A stretch of 15,820 nt of DNA from an uncultured Chlamydiaceae bacterium. Lineage in GTDB: Bacteria > Chlamydiota > Chlamydiia > Chlamydiales > Chlamydiaceae. Under the pieces are notes generated by a model, which had not been told where the DNA came from, did no database searches, and saw only the letters and a program-made list of their open reading frames with translations. This document shows positions 8,628 through 15,612 of this stretch, piece after piece. Position numbers and translations under genes: made by a program. Position 1 is the first letter of the stretch; every line of letters starts with the position of its first letter. The stretch covers positions 1 to 15,820 of the forward strand of contig CALGBW010000019.1 of the NCBI GenBank assembly GCA_937884635.1, given 5' to 3'.

Positions 8628-9911
8628 ATGTCCGCATCAGGAGGAAGCGCCGGCTTAGGTGGATCAGGTCAGGTCAACGTTGCACAGGCGCAAGCAGCCG
8701 CTGCAGCACAAGATGTGCAAGAAATCGTTAGCTCTCAGGAAGCATCTGAAATGTCCATGGTCAAGGGCGCTGATGATGTTTCCAATCCACAAGCGGCTAC
8801 CCGATTAAAGAAAAAAGAAGAAAGTTTTAAAACCCTATCATCCAGAAGATCAGAAAAGACTTCTAAAGGCGAAGAAAAGAAAACCGAGGAAACAGGAGAA
8901 AAAGGCGCTGGCGAAGATCTAGCTGAGAAGTTCTCTCATGATGATCCTGAACTAACCTCTCAAAGTTTAAAAGATCTAGCTAGTAGTATTGGTGATGACT
9001 CTAGCCCTGAAGATATACAGAAACAGGTAGAAAATCGGTTTCCCGACCCCCTACAACAACAAAAAGCTCTTGATTACCTTATTCAAAGCACCCCTGCCGG
9101 GCCGAAACAAAACAATCTAATTCGTGCCAAATTACAAAACGCGCAACAAAATGCTCAGGGCTTAAGGGGCGGACTAAATGTTAAATTAGCTTCCTTGCAA
9201 GCCGCTCAACTATTAAATGTCCCAGGAACACAATTACGTGCTCTATACAATCAAGTCACCAACACAGAAGGTGATGCGGAAAACCTAGAGGGGTTATTAG
9301 CAGGATACTCCCCTGAAGAAATGCCTATAGTAATGAAATTCTTAGTCGATGGAATGTCATCGGATCTAAAAGCCGAAGCTTCCTCTATCGAAAAACCAAA
9401 ATTAAAAATCATATTTAGTAAATTGTGTGATTTTCAAGCGCTGAATTCAACAAAAGCTGCTCTAGCAAAAGATTTTCAAACATTGGAATCCCAAGCTAAA
9501 TTAGAGGGCGCTTCGCTTCCTCCCTCATGCTCTCCCTTACAACTCATTAAAGCCTTTTTTTCTCTTGTTGCAGAAAAATTTATATCTGCTACGAAGGTAC
9601 TTAAATCTGTTGAGTTTGTAGTCGGACCATCAGATCTAGGTATTAAAAACAATGTGTTACAGATCTTTTACAAAAACATTAAAGATTGCTCTTCGAGGAT
9701 TATCTCCTCAGCTGAAAGACGACAAAATTTAGCAAGTGCCGTATTAAACGCCTTAGATACTATCAACGCAGAGAATGAGGATTACCCTAAACCAGGAGAC
9801 TTTCCAAAACCTCCACCTTTCCCAACGTCTTCATTTCAGGGTGTTAACTTTGCTGGGACGCCACTTCAACAAACAGGAGACGGAGGCGATACAGCCCAAC
9901 ATCCTGACTAA
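8628..9911 (+). CDS. copN: Type III secretion gatekeeper/effector CopN (SctW, YopN/LcrE family)
   Basis: CopN caps the type III apparatus to hold back effectors and is itself secreted; the C. pneumoniae protein binds tubulin. The 427-residue product begins with a Ser/Gly/Ala-rich segment (SASGGSAGLGG) fitting a type III secretion signal. The conserved SQEASEMSMVKGADD block and a Lys/Glu-rich low-complexity stretch at about residues 60-105 follow. The helical YopN-like domain comes next. The TyeA-like C-terminal part is recognisable in SSRIISSAERRQNLASAVLNALDTI and the NAENEDYPKPGDFP block near residues 384-397. The Pro/Gly/Thr-rich tail differs from the homologues I remember. The middle is strongly diverged from both C. 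trachomatis and C. pneumoniae CopN, while both ends are kept. Its chaperone gene follows 87 nt downstream. Confidence 0.94.
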   Translation: MSASGGSAGLGGSGQVNVAQAQAAAAAQDVQEIVSSQEASEMSMVKGADDVSNPQAATRLKKKEESFKTLSSRRSEKTSKGEEKKTEETGEKGAGEDLAEKFSHDDPELTSQSLKDLASSIGDDSSPEDIQKQVENRFPDPLQQQKALDYLIQSTPAGPKQNNLIRAKLQNAQQNAQGLRGGLNVKLASLQAAQLLNVPGTQLRALYNQVTNTEGDAENLEGLLAGYSPEEMPIVMKFLVDGMSSDLKAEASSIEKPKLKIIFSKLCDFQALNSTKAALAKDFQTLESQAKLEGASLPPSCSPLQLIKAFFSLVAEKFISATKVLKSVEFVVGPSDLGIKNNVLQIFYKNIKDCSSRIISSAERRQNLASAVLNALDTINAENEDYPKPGDFPKPPPFPTSSFQGVNFAGTPLQQTGDGGDTAQHPD

Positions 9912-9965
9912 GAGGTTAAGCCAGTTGCTTCCCATCAAAAAAAGGAATGACATATACATAGAGTT

Positions 9966-9987
9966 TTGATAAACGCCTATTGATAAA
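9966..9987 (+). repeat. Direct repeat TTGATAAA upstream of scc1
   Basis: TTGATAAA occurs at 9966-9973 and again at 9980-9987, with a 14-bp period, 11 bp before the scc1 start. It could be a double protein-binding site or overlapping promoter elements. No convincing -35/-10 pair with standard spacing includes both copies, and chance is possible in this AT-rich gap. Confidence 0.3.
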
Positions 9988-9998
9988 ACGAGACCTAC

Positions 9999-10439
9999 AT
10001 GCAAAACCAATTTGAACAATTATTAGAAGAACTCGGCAATGAAATGGGCTCTTCTTTTGCCCCAGATGCTAATTTCGCCTGTCTCATTCGCTTTCAAGAG
10101 AACCAAATTGCTGTACAAATTGAAGAAGATGGGGCGGATGGAGATATTGTCGTTGGGACAATTTTAGGTAAACTTCCTCCAAATACATTTAGAGACCGTA
10201 TTTTTAAAGCTGCCCTTTCTGTTAATGCGTCTCCACAATCAAATGTAAAAGGCATCCTTGGATATGGAGAGGTCTCAGAACAGTTATACCTTACGGATGT
10301 CTTGAATATGAATTACCTAAATGGAGAAAAACTCGCTCGCTATCTGCGTTTATTCTCTCAACATGCCTATATTTGGGCTAGCGCGTTACAATCAGGAAGT
10401 ATGCCTGACTTACATGCGTTAGGAATGTACCACCTGTAA
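9999..10439 (+). CDS. scc1: Type III secretion chaperone Scc1 (SycE-like, CopN chaperone subunit)
   Basis: Scc1 is a small acidic class I-type chaperone that, in C. trachomatis and C. pneumoniae, pairs with Scc4 to bind and deliver CopN. The product is 146 residues, the same length as CT088 as I remember it, with near-identical blocks: MQNQFEQLL at the start, VAVQIEEDG, LGKLPPNTFR, FKAALS, LGYGEVS, LNGEKLARYL and the terminal PDLHALGMYHL. No transmembrane or signal segment is present. The position just after copN fits a chaperone encoded beside its substrate. The partner Scc4 is not in this window. The 87-nt gap before it holds a TTGATAAA direct repeat but no clear promoter. malQ begins 6 nt after the stop. 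Confidence 0.94.
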   Translation: MQNQFEQLLEELGNEMGSSFAPDANFACLIRFQENQIAVQIEEDGADGDIVVGTILGKLPPNTFRDRIFKAALSVNASPQSNVKGILGYGEVSEQLYLTDVLNMNYLNGEKLARYLRLFSQHAYIWASALQSGSMPDLHALGMYHL

Positions 10440-10445
10440 TCCCCT

Positions 10446-12035
10446 ATGCATACTCCTTTCTCTCATGCTGTATCGGCTATTCATAACTCTCCTTCAAAGA
10501 CAGCATGGGATAGAATAGGTGTTCTTCCAAAACATGGGATCTGCGTCCCTGTATTCTCTTTGCATTCACAACAAAGTTGTGGGATAGGAGAATACCTCGA
10601 TCTAATCCCTTTAATTACCTGGTGTCAGAATCAAGGGCTACACATCCTACAGATTCTTCCTATTAACGATCCCGGTGAAGACTCTAGTCCGTATAATAGT
10701 ATTTCTTCTATAGCCCTTAATCCCTTATACCTCTCCCTATCAGCATTACCAGCTGCTCAGGAAATGCCAGGGGCTCAGGAAGACTTACAGGTCATGCAAC
10801 AATTCAATGCTCTTCCTTATGTGCACTATGACCTTGTGAAGAAGCATAAGTGGCTTTTTCTTAAAAAATATGTAGATTTTGTTCAAAAAAGAGGTGCTCT
10901 AGAAGCTGAGCCCTTTCTCATTTTTTGCGAACGAGAACACTACTGGCTAGAACCCTATACTCTATTTCGTGCTATCAAACAGCACTTGCAAGGAGCACCT
11001 ATCAATAACTGGCCTAAAGAATATACGAATAAACAGAACTTCCCTCTTTTTGCCAAAACATTCGCACAAGAACAGCTCTTCTATGCCTACATCCAGTACC
11101 TGTGCTTTCAGCAAATGGAACACGTTCGCCGTATCGCTGATGAAAAGCACGTCTTACTAAAAGGGGATTTGCCAATTCTCATTAGCAAGGATAGTTGTGA
11201 TGTCTGGTACTTTAGACAATATTTTTCCTCATCAGGATCTGTTGGCTCCCCACCAGATCTTTACAATACAGAAGGACAAAATTGGCATCTTCCTATCTAT
11301 AATATGAAAGCCTTAGCAGCTGATCAGTACTCTTGGTGGAAGGCGCGCCTACGTTATGCAGAAAATTTCTATTCACTGTATCGGTTAGATCATATCGTCG
11401 GATTTTTCCGTTTATGGATTTGGGATAACAAAGGCTCCGGCAAATTCGAACCTGAGTCAAAAAAAGAATATCTTAAACAGGGAACTGATATTCTCACTCA
11501 CCTCTTACGATTTTCTAAAATGCTGCCTATTGGTGAAGATCTGGGTAGTATCCCCGAAGGAGTACGGGAAACACTTTTCCAGTTAGGTATCTGCGGAACT
11601 CGCATTCCCCGCTGGGAACGCAGATGGGATACAGATGGGGGATTTATTCCTTTCGATCAATACACTCCGCTTTCTGTAACAACGTTCTCAACGCACGATT
11701 CGACAACTCTATCTCTTTGGTGGAAAGAATCTCCTGAAGAAGCCAAACAGTTCGCTAGAACCTTTGATCTTCCTTTTTCTCCTTCCTTGTCCAAAGAATT
11801 GCAAAAAGACATTTTGACTCTCTCACATCATACGTCGTCTATCTTTCATATTAATTTATTGAATGACTACTTAGCTCTCTGTCCAGATCTAGTTGCATCT
11901 GACCAACATCATGAGCGTATTAATCGTCCTGGGACTATATCCAAATTTAACTGGGTATACAGGATGAAACCCAAGATCGACTCTCTACTCACCCATCAAG
12001 CCTTTAATCAACTTGTTCATGAGATTATTTCTTAA
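10446..12035 (+). CDS. malQ: 4-alpha-glucanotransferase (amylomaltase, GH77)
   Basis: MalQ moves alpha-1,4-glucan segments between maltodextrins and releases glucose, serving glycogen breakdown and remodelling. The 529-residue product has the GH77 pattern: the sugar-binding loop GEDSSPYNSISSIALNP near residue 78, then the three catalytic acids, Asp315 in YRLDHIVGFFRLW (nucleophile), Glu364 in IGEDLGS (acid/base) and Asp418 in STHDSTTL (stabiliser). The spacing of 49 and 54 residues is close to that of the Thermus enzyme. The first 25 residues are rich in Ser, Thr, His and Ala and precede the catalytic fold. Reports from C. trachomatis describe type III secretion signals in glycogen enzymes, so this tail may be one; that is inference here. 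The start lies 6 nt after scc1 without a visible ribosome-binding site, so it probably belongs to the secretion operon. Confidence 0.95.
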   Translation: MHTPFSHAVSAIHNSPSKTAWDRIGVLPKHGICVPVFSLHSQQSCGIGEYLDLIPLITWCQNQGLHILQILPINDPGEDSSPYNSISSIALNPLYLSLSALPAAQEMPGAQEDLQVMQQFNALPYVHYDLVKKHKWLFLKKYVDFVQKRGALEAEPFLIFCEREHYWLEPYTLFRAIKQHLQGAPINNWPKEYTNKQNFPLFAKTFAQEQLFYAYIQYLCFQQMEHVRRIADEKHVLLKGDLPILISKDSCDVWYFRQYFSSSGSVGSPPDLYNTEGQNWHLPIYNMKALAADQYSWWKARLRYAENFYSLYRLDHIVGFFRLWIWDNKGSGKFEPESKKEYLKQGTDILTHLLRFSKMLPIGEDLGSIPEGVRETLFQLGICGTRIPRWERRWDTDGGFIPFDQYTPLSVTTFSTHDSTTLSLWWKESPEEAKQFARTFDLPFSPSLSKELQKDILTLSHHTSSIFHINLLNDYLALCPDLVASDQHHERINRPGTISKFNWVYRMKPKIDSLLTHQAFNQLVHEIIS

Positions 12036-12066
12036 AAAAATTTGATAAAAGAAACACAATCTAAAA

Positions 12067-12085
12067 AACTTTTGAATTAAAAGTT
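12067..12085 (+). terminator. AT-rich hairpin downstream of malQ
   Basis: AACTTTT (12067-12073) and AAAAGTT (12079-12085) form a perfect 7-bp inverted repeat around a 5-nt loop, 31 nt after the malQ stop and followed by CTTT. The stem has only one G-C pair, so it would be a weak terminator. The same bases also hold a possible -35 (TTGAAT, 12072-12077) for a downstream transcript. Confidence 0.3.
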
Positions 12086-12196
12086 CTTTGAGATATATCA
12101 GAAAACCTCTACCATGGTTTCCTTATCTTATTGGGGAACAAGGGTGATCACCCGTGTGCCAGTCCCTGACGTCACATAATGGGACAGATATTAATT

Positions 12197-12225
12197 TTTT
12201 ACTCGCCCTATGATCCTGATATAAC
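12197..12225 (+). promoter_or_regulatory. Candidate promoter for rpmB
   Basis: TTTTAC (12197-12202) and TATAAC (12220-12225) are separated by 17 bp. Initiation near 12232 would give a leader of about 18 nt containing the AGGAAG ribosome-binding site (12241-12246). The TCGCCC/GGGCGA inverted repeat lies over the spacer and the first base or bases after the -10, so it could be an operator if this promoter is real. Confidence 0.4.
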
Positions 12226-12231
12226 GGGCGA
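12203..12231 (+). repeat. Inverted repeat TCGCCC/GGGCGA before rpmB
   Basis: Perfect 6-bp GC-rich arms (12203-12208 and 12226-12231) surround a 17-nt loop and end 18 nt before the rpmB start. If transcribed, it would fold just upstream of the ribosome-binding site. The loop includes CTGATATA, which is complementary to 12094-12101, so this hairpin and the long-range helix could compete or form a pseudoknot. Confidence 0.5.
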
Positions 12232-12249
12232 ATTTATTATAGGAAGATC

Positions 12250-12519
12250 ATGTCAAAAAAATGCGCACTTACAGGAAGGAAGCCTAGTCGTGGTTATACC
12301 TATACCATGAGAGGTATTGCTAAGAAGAAAAAAGGGATCGGTTTAAAAGTTACGGGAAGAACTAAACGACGTTTTCTTCCTAATATGTTAACTAAGAGAT
12401 TATGGTCTCCTGAAGACGGAACGTTCCTGAAATTAAAGATTTCAGCTGCTGCTTTACGCCTTGTTGATAAGCTTGGTTTAGAAGAAGTTTTGAAACGAGC
12501 AAAGGGCAAAGGTTTGTAA
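12250..12519 (+). CDS. rpmB: 50S ribosomal protein L28
   Basis: This 89-residue basic protein is a component of the large ribosomal subunit. The family opening MSKKCALTGRKPSRGY is clear. It is followed by the Arg/Lys-rich rRNA-binding segments GRTKRRFLPNM and TKRLWSPEDGTFLKLKISAAALRLVDK. AGGAAG (12241-12246) lies 3 nt before the ATG and supports this start. It stands alone, without the rpmG (L33) gene that often accompanies L28 in other bacteria, behind a 214-nt structured gap. A weak 6-bp inverted repeat, AAGGTT (12509-12514) with AACCTT (12523-12528), overlaps its stop codon. Confidence 0.97.
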   Translation: MSKKCALTGRKPSRGYTYTMRGIAKKKKGIGLKVTGRTKRRFLPNMLTKRLWSPEDGTFLKLKISAAALRLVDKLGLEEVLKRAKGKGL

Positions 12520-12560
12520 TCTAACCTTAGTAATCTATATGGCAAAAGGGATCTTCTGCT

Positions 12561-14306
12561 ATGTTCTCACTAAGATCTTTAGTATCCCTTTTGCGTTCCC
12601 AAGGCTCTCTTGTTGATATCTTTGCCCCGGTTGACCCTAGTCTAGAAATAGCTGAGATTCATCGTAGGGTTCTCGCTTCTGGAGGTCCTGCTCTCCTCTT
12701 TCACCACGTTATTGGTTCCTCCTTTCCTGTCCTCACTAATCTATTTGGTACACAGGCACGTGTAGATACGTTGTTTGCTGCAGCTCCTGGAGATCTCATT
12801 GCTCAGGTAGTGGAACTTGCCTCTTCTCCCCCCTCCTTATCTTCTTTATGGAAAAAGAAAAACATTTTACGGCGAGGTCTTTCTTTGGGGTTACGGAATC
12901 GCTGGTTTCGTAGATTACCGTTACACAAAGCATCATCGGTAAATCTGAATCAATTACCACTCCTGACTAGCTGGCCTGAAGATGGGGGTGCCTTTCTGAC
13001 GCTTCCTTTGGTCTACACAGAATCCCCAAACACCGGAATACCGAACTTGGGCATGTACCGCATGCAACGATTTGACCAAAGGACATTTGGCCTTCATTTT
13101 CAAATTCAGAAAGGAGGTGCAGGACATTTTTATGAGGCTGAACAACTAGGTCAAGATCTCCCTGTTACCGTTTTCTTATCTGGGAATCCCTTTCTTATCC
13201 TTTCTGCTATTGCCCCTTTACCAGAAAACGTTCCCGAGTTGCTCTTTTGCTCTTTCCTGCAAGGGAAAAAACTCTCTTGTAAATATGATACTGACTCTCA
13301 TCACCCTTTACTGTTTGATGCGGAATTCATCTTTACAGGAAAAGCACTAGCGGGGAAACGGCGTATGGAGGGGCCTTTCGGAGATCACTTTGGGTACTAT
13401 AGCTTACAACATCCTTTCCCCGAGTTTACCTGTAACCAAATATACCATAAAAAACATGCGATCTACCCAGCTACGGTTGTAGGAAAACCATTTCAGGAGG
13501 ACTTCTACATTGGTAATAAACTTCAGGAATACCTATCTCCCCTTTTCCCTATGGTCATGCCTGGAATACGATCGCTTAAAAGCTACGGGGAAGCTGGGTT
13601 TCACGCTTTAACAGCTGCAGTTGTAAAAGAGCGTTATTGGAAAGAATCTTTGGCTACCGCTTTACGCATTCTAGGTGAGGGGCAACTATCCCTAACTAAG
13701 TTTTTATTTGTGACCGATCAACCTGTAGACCTCAGTTCCTTTTCCTCCTGTTTAGAAACTATACTGGCTCGCTGTCTTCCTAAGCGCGATCTACTTATCT
13801 TCTCTGACACAGCTAACGACACCCTGGATTACTCAGGACCAGCTCTTAATAAAGGTTCCAAGGCAATTTTCCTAGGTACGGGAGAACCCATCCGTGACTT
13901 ACCACAGACCTACCGAGGAAACGCATTACCTTACATTACAGATATAGGTGTGTTCTGTCCCGGTTGCCTAGTTGCTGAAACAGAAAACCCTCAAAAAGCC
14001 ATAGAGATGCTCCTTCATTATCCCAATATAGCTTCTTGGCCATTCATTGTATTAACTGATAGCCTTTCGGAAATGCTATCTAGCCTAAAAGACTTCTTAT
14101 GGCGCACGTTTACACATACAGCACCTGCAACAGACCTTTACTGTAACTATTCCTCCGTACAATCACACAAACTCCATTACCAAGTTCCCATCATCCTAGA
14201 TGCTGTGATCAAACCAACCTATCCAAAAGAAGTGGAAGTAGATGAACGTACGGCCGCCCTTGTTTCAAAACGATGGAAAGAATATGGAATTCCTCTCCAT
14301 TCTTAG
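12561..14306 (+). CDS. ubiD: UbiD-family decarboxylase (prenylated-FMN dependent)
   Basis: UbiD-family enzymes decarboxylate aromatic or unsaturated acids using prenylated FMN made by UbiX. The 581-residue protein shows the family order. The start MFSLRSLVSLLRSQGSLVDI resembles the N-terminal UbiD strand. PNLGMYRMQRFD around residues 162-172, with KGGAGH after it, is the metal/cofactor region. EGPFGDHFGYYS begins at Glu270, preceded by Arg267-Arg268. IYPATVVGKPFQED and the C-terminal TLDYSGPALNKGSKAIFLG complete it. It is longer than E. coli UbiD (about 500). Chlamydia has no full ubiquinone pathway and uses futalosine-type menaquinone genes, so a menaquinone-pathway decarboxylation is the likeliest role; that is inference. 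The start is 41 nt after rpmB. TTGTAA (12513-12518), 17 bp, TATATG (12536-12541) is a possible own promoter. Confidence 0.88.
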   Translation: MFSLRSLVSLLRSQGSLVDIFAPVDPSLEIAEIHRRVLASGGPALLFHHVIGSSFPVLTNLFGTQARVDTLFAAAPGDLIAQVVELASSPPSLSSLWKKKNILRRGLSLGLRNRWFRRLPLHKASSVNLNQLPLLTSWPEDGGAFLTLPLVYTESPNTGIPNLGMYRMQRFDQRTFGLHFQIQKGGAGHFYEAEQLGQDLPVTVFLSGNPFLILSAIAPLPENVPELLFCSFLQGKKLSCKYDTDSHHPLLFDAEFIFTGKALAGKRRMEGPFGDHFGYYSLQHPFPEFTCNQIYHKKHAIYPATVVGKPFQEDFYIGNKLQEYLSPLFPMVMPGIRSLKSYGEAGFHALTAAVVKERYWKESLATALRILGEGQLSLTKFLFVTDQPVDLSSFSSCLETILARCLPKRDLLIFSDTANDTLDYSGPALNKGSKAIFLGTGEPIRDLPQTYRGNALPYITDIGVFCPGCLVAETENPQKAIEMLLHYPNIASWPFIVLTDSLSEMLSSLKDFLWRTFTHTAPATDLYCNYSSVQSHKLHYQVPIILDAVIKPTYPKEVEVDERTAALVSKRWKEYGIPLHS

Positions 14307-14412
14307 GGAAATGCTTTTGCATGCGTATGCCATTACCTCACTCTTTTTTCTTAAAGAAGTGTTGAAAACAAATACACGCTACACAACAATGCGAACACAG
14401 CCAATAGGCTCG

Positions 14413-14433
14413 TATTCTGAAGCTAACAGAATA
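14413..14433 (+). repeat. Inverted repeat upstream of the phospholipase D-family gene
   Basis: TATTCTG (14413-14419) and CAGAATA (14427-14433) form a perfect 7-bp inverted repeat with a 7-nt loop, ending 16 nt before the start at 14450. It could be a leader hairpin or an operator. The 143-nt gap also holds a T6 run at 14344-14349, which may end the upstream transcript, and TTGAAA at 14362-14367 without a good matching -10. Confidence 0.35.
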
Positions 14434-14449
14434 ACATCCCCATGGTAAA

Positions 14450-15502
14450 ATGATGATGAAAAGAAAAATCCAACCTATTCTTAAATTCTCCCTGCTCTTT
14501 GCAGCTATATTGGGATTTAGCTATTTTGCACGAGCCCCACGTCCTAATACGTTCTCTACATTCCAACAAGCTTCAGAACCTGTTATTTATTCTAAACAAT
14601 GTAATGATAACCCATTAAAAGTACTAGCTGAGGCTATCTCCTCTGCGAATAAATCTCTCTTCCTACGTATTTATAATCTATCTGCCCCTGAATTACTCAG
14701 TCCTTTTATTGAACAGGCCAAATCTGGTAAAAGTGTCACAATCCATTACCAGATGTTAAAGGATAAAGAACTCTTTCCCTCCTCCCCTCAGGTTTCTCTT
14801 GTCGAGCATCCTCGTGAAGGAAGAAAGCTCATGCATCAAAAGGCCCTTGCTATCGATGATGCTTATGCGTGGCTGGGCTCTGCCAACTACACACATGAAT
14901 CCCTACTCTTTGATAGCAACTTGATCATTGGCTGCAAGAGCCCTGAGTTATGTGACTTCATTAAAAATCAAGCATCTGGCAGTTGCGTAATTCAAGGGCA
15001 ACAAGCCGAGTACTTCTCTATTCTCGGTGATAATAAAGATGCTCTAGAAGCCTTACTAAATACACTACGCTCAGCAAAAAAAACGATTCAAGTTGCTATG
15101 TTTGCCCTGTCGGATCGTTCTGTCATTCAAGAACTGGATGCAGCACAAAAGCGCGGTATTCAAGTCGATATCCTAGTAGATCAAGGATTTTCCCAGTTTT
15201 GCATTAAACAAATTCAAGCAATCAAGGACTCTCATCTATCCGTATATGAGAAAGTGACACCAAATAAACTGCATCATAAACTAGGAATTATCGATGCCAA
15301 TATCATGATTACAGGATCCGTGAACTGGTCTACAGATGGATTTGCATTAAACACAGAAGATATGATCATTCTGCATGACTTAACGCCATCTCAATTAAGC
15401 AAGCTAAACTGTATCTGGAATAATCTACGCAAGCAATGCAAGCTCGTCTATTCTGGATCTGAGCATACCACCAATGAAAGTCAAGAAGACTTAGCAGCCT
15501 AA
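14450..15502 (+). CDS. Phospholipase D-family protein with two HKD motifs and N-terminal signal/anchor
   Basis: The 350-residue product belongs to the phospholipase D superfamily, whose members hydrolyse or transfer phosphodiester bonds in phospholipids or nucleic acids. Both catalytic motifs are complete: H129-x-K131-x4-D136 in LMHQKALAIDD, followed by GSANYTHES, and H275-x-K277-x4-D282 in LHHKLGIID, followed by GSVNWS. Residues 4-7 are basic and 8-25 hydrophobic (PILKFSLLFAAILGFSYFA), giving a signal peptide or membrane anchor, so the catalytic part probably lies outside the cytoplasm. Size and motif layout resemble small secreted Nuc-like or cardiolipin-synthase-like enzymes, and the substrate cannot be read from sequence. 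Three ATG codons in a row (14450, 14453, 14456) leave the exact start open, and no ribosome-binding site is clear. By position it corresponds to C. trachomatis CT084, which lies outside the plasticity-zone PLD cluster. Confidence 0.9.
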   Translation: MMMKRKIQPILKFSLLFAAILGFSYFARAPRPNTFSTFQQASEPVIYSKQCNDNPLKVLAEAISSANKSLFLRIYNLSAPELLSPFIEQAKSGKSVTIHYQMLKDKELFPSSPQVSLVEHPREGRKLMHQKALAIDDAYAWLGSANYTHESLLFDSNLIIGCKSPELCDFIKNQASGSCVIQGQQAEYFSILGDNKDALEALLNTLRSAKKTIQVAMFALSDRSVIQELDAAQKRGIQVDILVDQGFSQFCIKQIQAIKDSHLSVYEKVTPNKLHHKLGIIDANIMITGSVNWSTDGFALNTEDMIILHDLTPSQLSKLNCIWNNLRKQCKLVYSGSEHTTNESQEDLAA

Positions 15503-15512
15503 ATTACCTGAC

Positions 15513-15543
15513 TAGGAACAGGGCCTAACGGGCTTTGTTCCTA
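15513..15543 (+). terminator. Strong hairpin after the phospholipase D-family gene
   Basis: TAGGAACA (15513-15520) pairs with TGTTCCTA (15536-15543). Inside it, GG/TT wobble pairs and GCC (15523-15525) with GGC (15531-15533) extend the stem to 13 bp around a 5-nt loop. It starts 11 nt after the stop codon. No T-run follows on the forward strand, so it is either a non-canonical terminator or a 3'-end stabiliser. Confidence 0.6.
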
Positions 15544-15612
15544 CTTCACAACAAACTCCTCTCAATTTGCTCATTCCTCTAATTCTCAATTAAATAAAAC
15601 AAACAAGCTCGC

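Larger units (their letters stand above)
12094..12231 (+). other. Structured non-coding region between malQ and rpmB (possible small RNA or leader)
   Basis: No gene lies in 12036-12249. The region carries a dense set of complementary arms: TATATCAG (12094-12101) with CTGATATA (12216-12223); GTTTCC (12117-12122) with GGGAAC (12134-12139, one G-U); the 12-bp palindrome GGGTGATCACCC (12142-12153); GTCCC (12162-12166) with GGGAC (12181-12185) enclosing the palindrome TGACGTCA (12167-12174); and TCGCCC (12203-12208) with GGGCGA (12226-12231). A T6 run lies at 12195-12200. One reading is a small RNA of roughly 95 nt starting near 12105 (TTGAAT, 16 bp, TATATC upstream) and ending at the T-run. The other is a folded rpmB leader closed by the 8-bp long-range helix. 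The arms are seen; the function is inference. Confidence 0.4.

Noticed and set aside
9775..9969. 64-codon forward frame overlapping the end of copN
   Set aside because: It starts inside the conserved copN 3' region in a different frame and has no initiation signal.
12131..12235. Pieces resembling known riboswitch or T-box consensus (AACAAGGGTG..ACC as in T-box; AGGGTGA..CCC as in FMN; CCCTATGATCCTGAT as in the TPP 3' half)
   Set aside because: Each match is partial and lacks key conserved parts: the T-box TGGN that pairs with tRNA, the rest of the FMN multi-helix core, and the TPP CTGAGA box and AGGGA closure. The downstream gene, rpmB, is not a typical target of any of them.
14319..14349. 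GCAT/ATGC mini-stem plus T6 as a terminator of the UbiD-family gene
   Set aside because: The stem is only 4 bp and the T-run is 13 nt away, so it is too weak to call a terminator.
14242..14448. 68-codon forward frame across the end of the UbiD-family gene
   Set aside because: It overlaps conserved UbiD C-terminal coding in another frame, has no ribosome-binding site and has a random-looking product.
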